Assembly: GCA_964549495.1 (NCBI GenBank)
Contig: CAZJWJ010000014.1
Location: 4,460 to 68,459, forward strand
Length of the DNA stretch: 64,000 nucleotides
Reading direction: 5' to 3'
Source: JACKBJ01 sp964549495
GTDB taxonomy: Bacteria > Chloroflexota > Anaerolineae > Epilineales > Epilineaceae
In this document: in pieces, positions 62,201 through 64,000 of the stretch
How the letters are laid out: every line of letters begins with the position of its first letter
Position numbering within the stretch: the first letter of the stretch is position 1
Notes under the pieces: model-generated
What the model was told of the DNA's origin: nothing
What the model saw: the letters and a program-made list of their open reading frames with translations, nothing else
The model's database searches: none
Made by a program: the position numbers and the translations under genes

Positions 62201-62363
62201 GCTGGCCGACATCGTGCGCATGTTCATGCTCCTGGGCGATCCGGCCACCCACGTCTCGGCCGTCGAGACCCTGCCCAGCCCGACCCCCAGCTCCAGCCCG
62301 GAGCCCAGCCCGACCCCGGGTCCGGCGGGCCTGCTCCTGCCCTACCTGCTCCTCGATGGTTGA
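59202..62363 (+). CDS. Secreted gingipain-like (C25) cysteine peptidase with LPxL-type tail
   Basis: 1053 residues from ATG 59202. The signal peptide is RLLAVIAIAMLCQAVSRAG. Residues about 30-620 are a beta-rich propeptide-like region. The peptidase C25 core begins about 645 (YVIITHPDFLDALEPLVERRRAEG) with the catalytic His885 in FTGHGN and Cys923 in TATCMNG, both present. Near 1015-1040 a Pro/Ser linker (PSPTPSSSPEPSP) leads to GLLLPYLLLDG, a variant of the tail seen in two other secreted proteins. It likely cleaves exported proteins at the surface and may mature itself or its neighbours. It overlaps the HprK-like gene by 8 bp. Confidence 0.85.
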   Translation: MTSPRSSRPLPRLLAVIAIAMLCQAVSRAGPVDPGSIFEGRARAAPVPAPPQLHWIQPPDGRGFVVTVELPRPRLDVDRDGGCLRPRLPERGVANWRPAGASPDYGWLVGLPEVEGANLELLDVVEEALRRPADGHGSSDLSLCADLRPGLAEMESSDSETDYGHPETGTGGRSRDRAGASVPSGAIGDADLARLPDSRLPVASLEPAGTLRGQNLARLVLRPLAAEDAGRLRLRRRVTLRLAYSRPETVRLAPPLDGPFEHASRSLLNADWLPRRAGKTQVPPSAPTRSAGEFGEGSDGPQSLDQIRPAAGDPDALKVLVDADGPVALSGQDLADAGWDLAAIDPDALALEAGGRPLPLAVETAEAGRLGAEDRLGFHGRAMTGLFSRENVYWLRRDGAAPMAPAPRELPRVEARTAEAFSRTLRFEQDSEYVFSLRRWQADDRWMWGGRIDAGRTITRSLQLDDLAPEAGPARLRLRLQGYTDDPEVAPDHHVRLQLNGSPIGSRRFDGERWQEFTYTLPAGLLVDGPNQLVLEQVGDTGASVDSIFLDWVELDYRAGYRAVAGRLDFEAPGPGDWRFEVEGFDRPDIQLVDWADPERPVRLAGGRIEVDGAGGYRLVFEDRVEAEGRYRVWQGGAELAPVGIETNHPSSLRDPEQGADYVIITHPDFLDALEPLVERRRAEGMRVMVARIDDIYDEFSAGVFDPRAIRDFLRHARDHWQAPAPTYALLVGEANLDYRGGMGQGPANYVPAMRVDVNIAGGAGATTSDIWYAALDGDADVLPDLLIGRLSVTRPEQVGGYLDKLFDFEARPIEADWRKRLLMVADDDGVAELEGFNEELLQRLPADLEVERFYAAGYPRDADLTGDILDSLQAGALALNFTGHGNVELWSPWPGGGRIMDLPDMAGLSGGPSTPLFTTATCMNGMVDHPLKPTSLAEIWVRNPDGGGVAAWSPSGFTLVAGERTLFGSFYEGLYDGSGRSIGALTAQAMVDAYAESAVLADIVRMFMLLGDPATHVSAVETLPSPTPSSSPEPSPTPGPAGLLLPYLLLDG

Positions 62364-63678
62364 GCCCACCGCCGGCAGGGACGATCTGGCTGGGCGGCCG
62401 GTCCGGGTCTCGCGAGGCTATGCCTTCTTCGGCCGGCGCCTGCGCGTCGACAGCCAGGATGCCGCCGTGGCCGAGCTGCTGGACGCCATCTACGATCGGC
62501 AGCGCATCGAGCCGCCGGCAAGGCCGGACCTGCGGGTCTGGGTCGGCAGCGACGGCCCCGACGGCCCGCGGGTCGAATTGGGCGGTCGCAGCGTGCGCGC
62601 GCCATCGGCCGATCAGCTGGCGCATCACGCGCACCTGGTCTTGGTCAACGCGGCCGCCGCGCTGGCCGAGGATCGGCGCGTGATCCATGCCGGCGCCCTG
62701 GCCAAGGAGGGCCGGACCCTGATCCTGGCTGGCCACTCCGGTTGGGGCAAGACCACCACCAGCCTGGCCTTGGTCCAGCGCGGCTGGCAGCTGCTCAGCG
62801 ACGACTTCGCGGTGCTGCGGCTCGATGGAACTGTCGAGCCCTTCCCGCGCCGGGTCAACCTGACGGCCGACAGCCTGGCACTCCTGGGCATCCAGGCCCC
62901 GCCGGAGGCGCCGCGCCTGGTGGGCTTTCGCGGACAGGTCAAGTGGATGCTCGAGGCCGAGCAGATCCGCCCGGGCAGCCTGGCCGGCCCCACCCCGCTG
63001 GCCGCCGTTTGCCTGCTGGCCGGGCCGACCGAGGATCCGCAGGCCGAGGTCGACGCTTCGGATCCGGACGATGGTTCGGATCCGGACGACGGTCGTCGAG
63101 ACGACCTCGATCTCGACCCGGAGCTTCGCGACGCGACCGGGCCGGCCGGCGATGGTGATTGGCTGCTCGAGCTGGACCATCTGCCCGAGGCCTTGCCGGC
63201 CGCCCTGGCCGCGTTGGATGGTGTGCGCGCCGTCGAGACCCTGGCCGGCCAGCCGCCAAGCCTCCGCCTGCGCGCCCGATCCGGCGCCCGCCTGGTGCCC
63301 GGCATCGACGCGGCCTGCGCCGAGCTGGACGTGGCGGTGCTCTCGGCCCGACGTGGGCAACCGCGCCGCCCGCGCTTCGACCGGCCGCCCCGCGTCGAGC
63401 CCTTGGACTTCGAGGCGGCCTGGAAGGGCCTCTTGGTGCAGGACCTATCGCTCTCCGGTCGTCGCTTCCTCGAGGGCACGCGACCGGAGGAGGTCCTGGC
63501 CGCCAGCCGCCAGCTGATGGCGCTCTTGGCGGACTGCCGGCCGCAGCTCTGGCGCCTGTCGCCGGGCCCGATCGAGGCGACCGTGGATCTGCTGGAACAG
63601 CAGCTGGCTACCGGATCCTACCCGAAGGATCCCGACGGGTCCGATGATCCGCTCGACCACCCCGGCGGGGCGGTCTGA
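62356..63678 (+). CDS. HprK/PEPCK-like P-loop protein
   Basis: 440 residues. HAGALAKEGRTLILAGHSGWGKTTTSLALV contains the Walker A GHSGWGKT (126-133), preceded by the N-terminal strand pattern of HPr-kinase-like proteins found in peptide-modification clusters, not true PTS regulators (no HPr or PTS genes here). SDDFAVLRLDG fits the phosphate/metal side of the fold. A very acidic repeat (about 228-252, DASDPDDGSDPDDG) interrupts the second half. The likely reaction is ATP-dependent phosphorylation of a peptide or protein; this is inference. It overlaps the C25 gene end by 8 bp and is 4 bp from the S26-like gene. Confidence 0.75.
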   Translation: MVEPTAGRDDLAGRPVRVSRGYAFFGRRLRVDSQDAAVAELLDAIYDRQRIEPPARPDLRVWVGSDGPDGPRVELGGRSVRAPSADQLAHHAHLVLVNAAAALAEDRRVIHAGALAKEGRTLILAGHSGWGKTTTSLALVQRGWQLLSDDFAVLRLDGTVEPFPRRVNLTADSLALLGIQAPPEAPRLVGFRGQVKWMLEAEQIRPGSLAGPTPLAAVCLLAGPTEDPQAEVDASDPDDGSDPDDGRRDDLDLDPELRDATGPAGDGDWLLELDHLPEALPAALAALDGVRAVETLAGQPPSLRLRARSGARLVPGIDAACAELDVAVLSARRGQPRRPRFDRPPRVEPLDFEAAWKGLLVQDLSLSGRRFLEGTRPEEVLAASRQLMALLADCRPQLWRLSPGPIEATVDLLEQQLATGSYPKDPDGSDDPLDHPGGAV

Positions 63679-63682
63679 GGGG

Positions 63683-64000
63683 ATGTCGACCACCGCGCGC
63701 ATGACCCGCCGCCTCGACCCTCCCGGACCGATGTCCGGTCTCGGCGGCTCGGCGCGCTACACCGGGCAGATCGCGCGCGTGCCGGTCTCCGGTGGCAGCA
63801 TGCGACCGCTCTTGACCTCCGGTCAGATCGTGCGGCTGGAGACCATCGATCGACCGCGGCCGGGCGATCTGCTGGTCGTCCTCGGCGAGCAGGGGCTCTT
63901 GGTCCATCGTTTGGTCGCGCGCCGGCCGGACGGCCGCTTGATCCTGCGCGGCGACGATACCCCGGCCGCCGACCCGCCGCTCTCCTCGGAGCGGGTCCTG
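63683..64000 (+). CDS. S24/S26-like Ser/His peptidase, partial (cut by window end)
   Basis: The first 106 residues of an open reading frame that runs off the window. SGGSMRPLL holds the probable nucleophile Ser39; GDLLVV and LLVHRLVARRPDG give His75 in the place of the Lys of bacterial signal peptidase I, as in SipW/Sec11-type enzymes; LRGDDTPAADP is the usual later segment. No N-terminal membrane helix is seen in this part. The ATG at 63683 lies 4 bp after the HprK-like stop, with GAGGGG touching the start codon. It may remove a leader from a small exported peptide or protein (inference). Confidence 0.78.
   Translation, partial: MSTTARMTRRLDPPGPMSGLGGSARYTGQIARVPVSGGSMRPLLTSGQIVRLETIDRPRPGDLLVVLGEQGLLVHRLVARRPDGRLILRGDDTPAADPPLSSERVL

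Noticed and set aside
59616..62369. A 917-codon open frame opposite the C25 peptidase
   Set aside because: The sense strand has catalytic motifs, a signal peptide and operon overlap. The antisense product is compositionally like other high-GC shadow frames.
1..64000. tRNA, rRNA, CRISPR arrays, IS transposases and prophage genes
   Set aside because: I looked for conserved T-arm sequences, regular direct repeats with unique spacers, and transposase or integrase motifs on both strands and found none. A tRNAscan-SE, CRISPR and IS search would be decisive.

Overview
This is a GC-rich bacterial window with long GC-driven antisense open frames and tightly packed genes, many joined by ATGA stop/start overlaps. 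The gene mix suggests a chromosomal segment of a Chloroflexota (Anaerolineae/Caldilineae-like) bacterium: BTAD/SARP-type regulators, very large GT39-like glycosyltransferases with C-terminal beta-sandwich modules, YbhN/LPG-synthase-like membrane proteins, FG-GAP and Kelch secreted proteins, and Pro/Thr-rich C-terminal linkers that end in a short LPxL tail. There is no rRNA or ribosomal protein gene to confirm the lineage, so this placement is inference. I found no tRNA, CRISPR array, transposase or phage gene.

Layout. 0.1-5.4 kb: recD2 helicase, a LysM/M23-like exported endopeptidase, and a pentapeptide-repeat protein with a channel-like membrane end. 5.5-14 kb: two secreted multi-repeat proteins, two PIN-domain toxin-antitoxin modules (one translationally coupled to a secreted-protein gene), a DM13-domain protein and a roughly 100-bp imperfect inverted repeat. 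14-21.9 kb: E1 alpha/beta of a 2-oxoacid dehydrogenase, thioredoxin, a small secreted protein, pgpA, a DrrAB-like ABC exporter and a Kelch protein. 22-26.2 kb: a SARP-type ATPase regulator, an orphan NarL-type response regulator and a sigma factor. 26.2-48.5 kb: a large envelope-glycan region with four multi-membrane-span glycosyltransferases, two YbhN-like proteins, a CmcI-like methyltransferase, GT4 and GT2 transferases, a long-chain polyprenyl diphosphate synthase, tatD, a phosphohexomutase, and gmd plus rmd, which together predict GDP-D-rhamnose. 48.8-52.1 kb: sigma factor, membrane anti-sigma-like protein and mtaB in one operon. 52.1-53.3 kb: a DUF2270-DUF2179 fusion.

53.4-64 kb (cut by the window end) is the most unusual part. 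It holds two regulators with helical-repeat bodies, a short secreted beta-sandwich protein, a 464-residue secreted protein co-transcribed with a 58-residue peptide gene that ends at a perfect intrinsic terminator, and divergently a gingipain-like C25 peptidase, an HprK-like P-loop protein and an S26-like Ser/His peptidase, overlapping or 4 bp apart. My reading is a candidate peptide or exported-protein maturation locus. The parts are recognisable by family, but the combination is not one I know as a described system.

Genes at 5.5, 8.6 and 59.2 kb carry the related C-terminal LP-L tail after a linker, which may be a surface sorting or anchoring signal.
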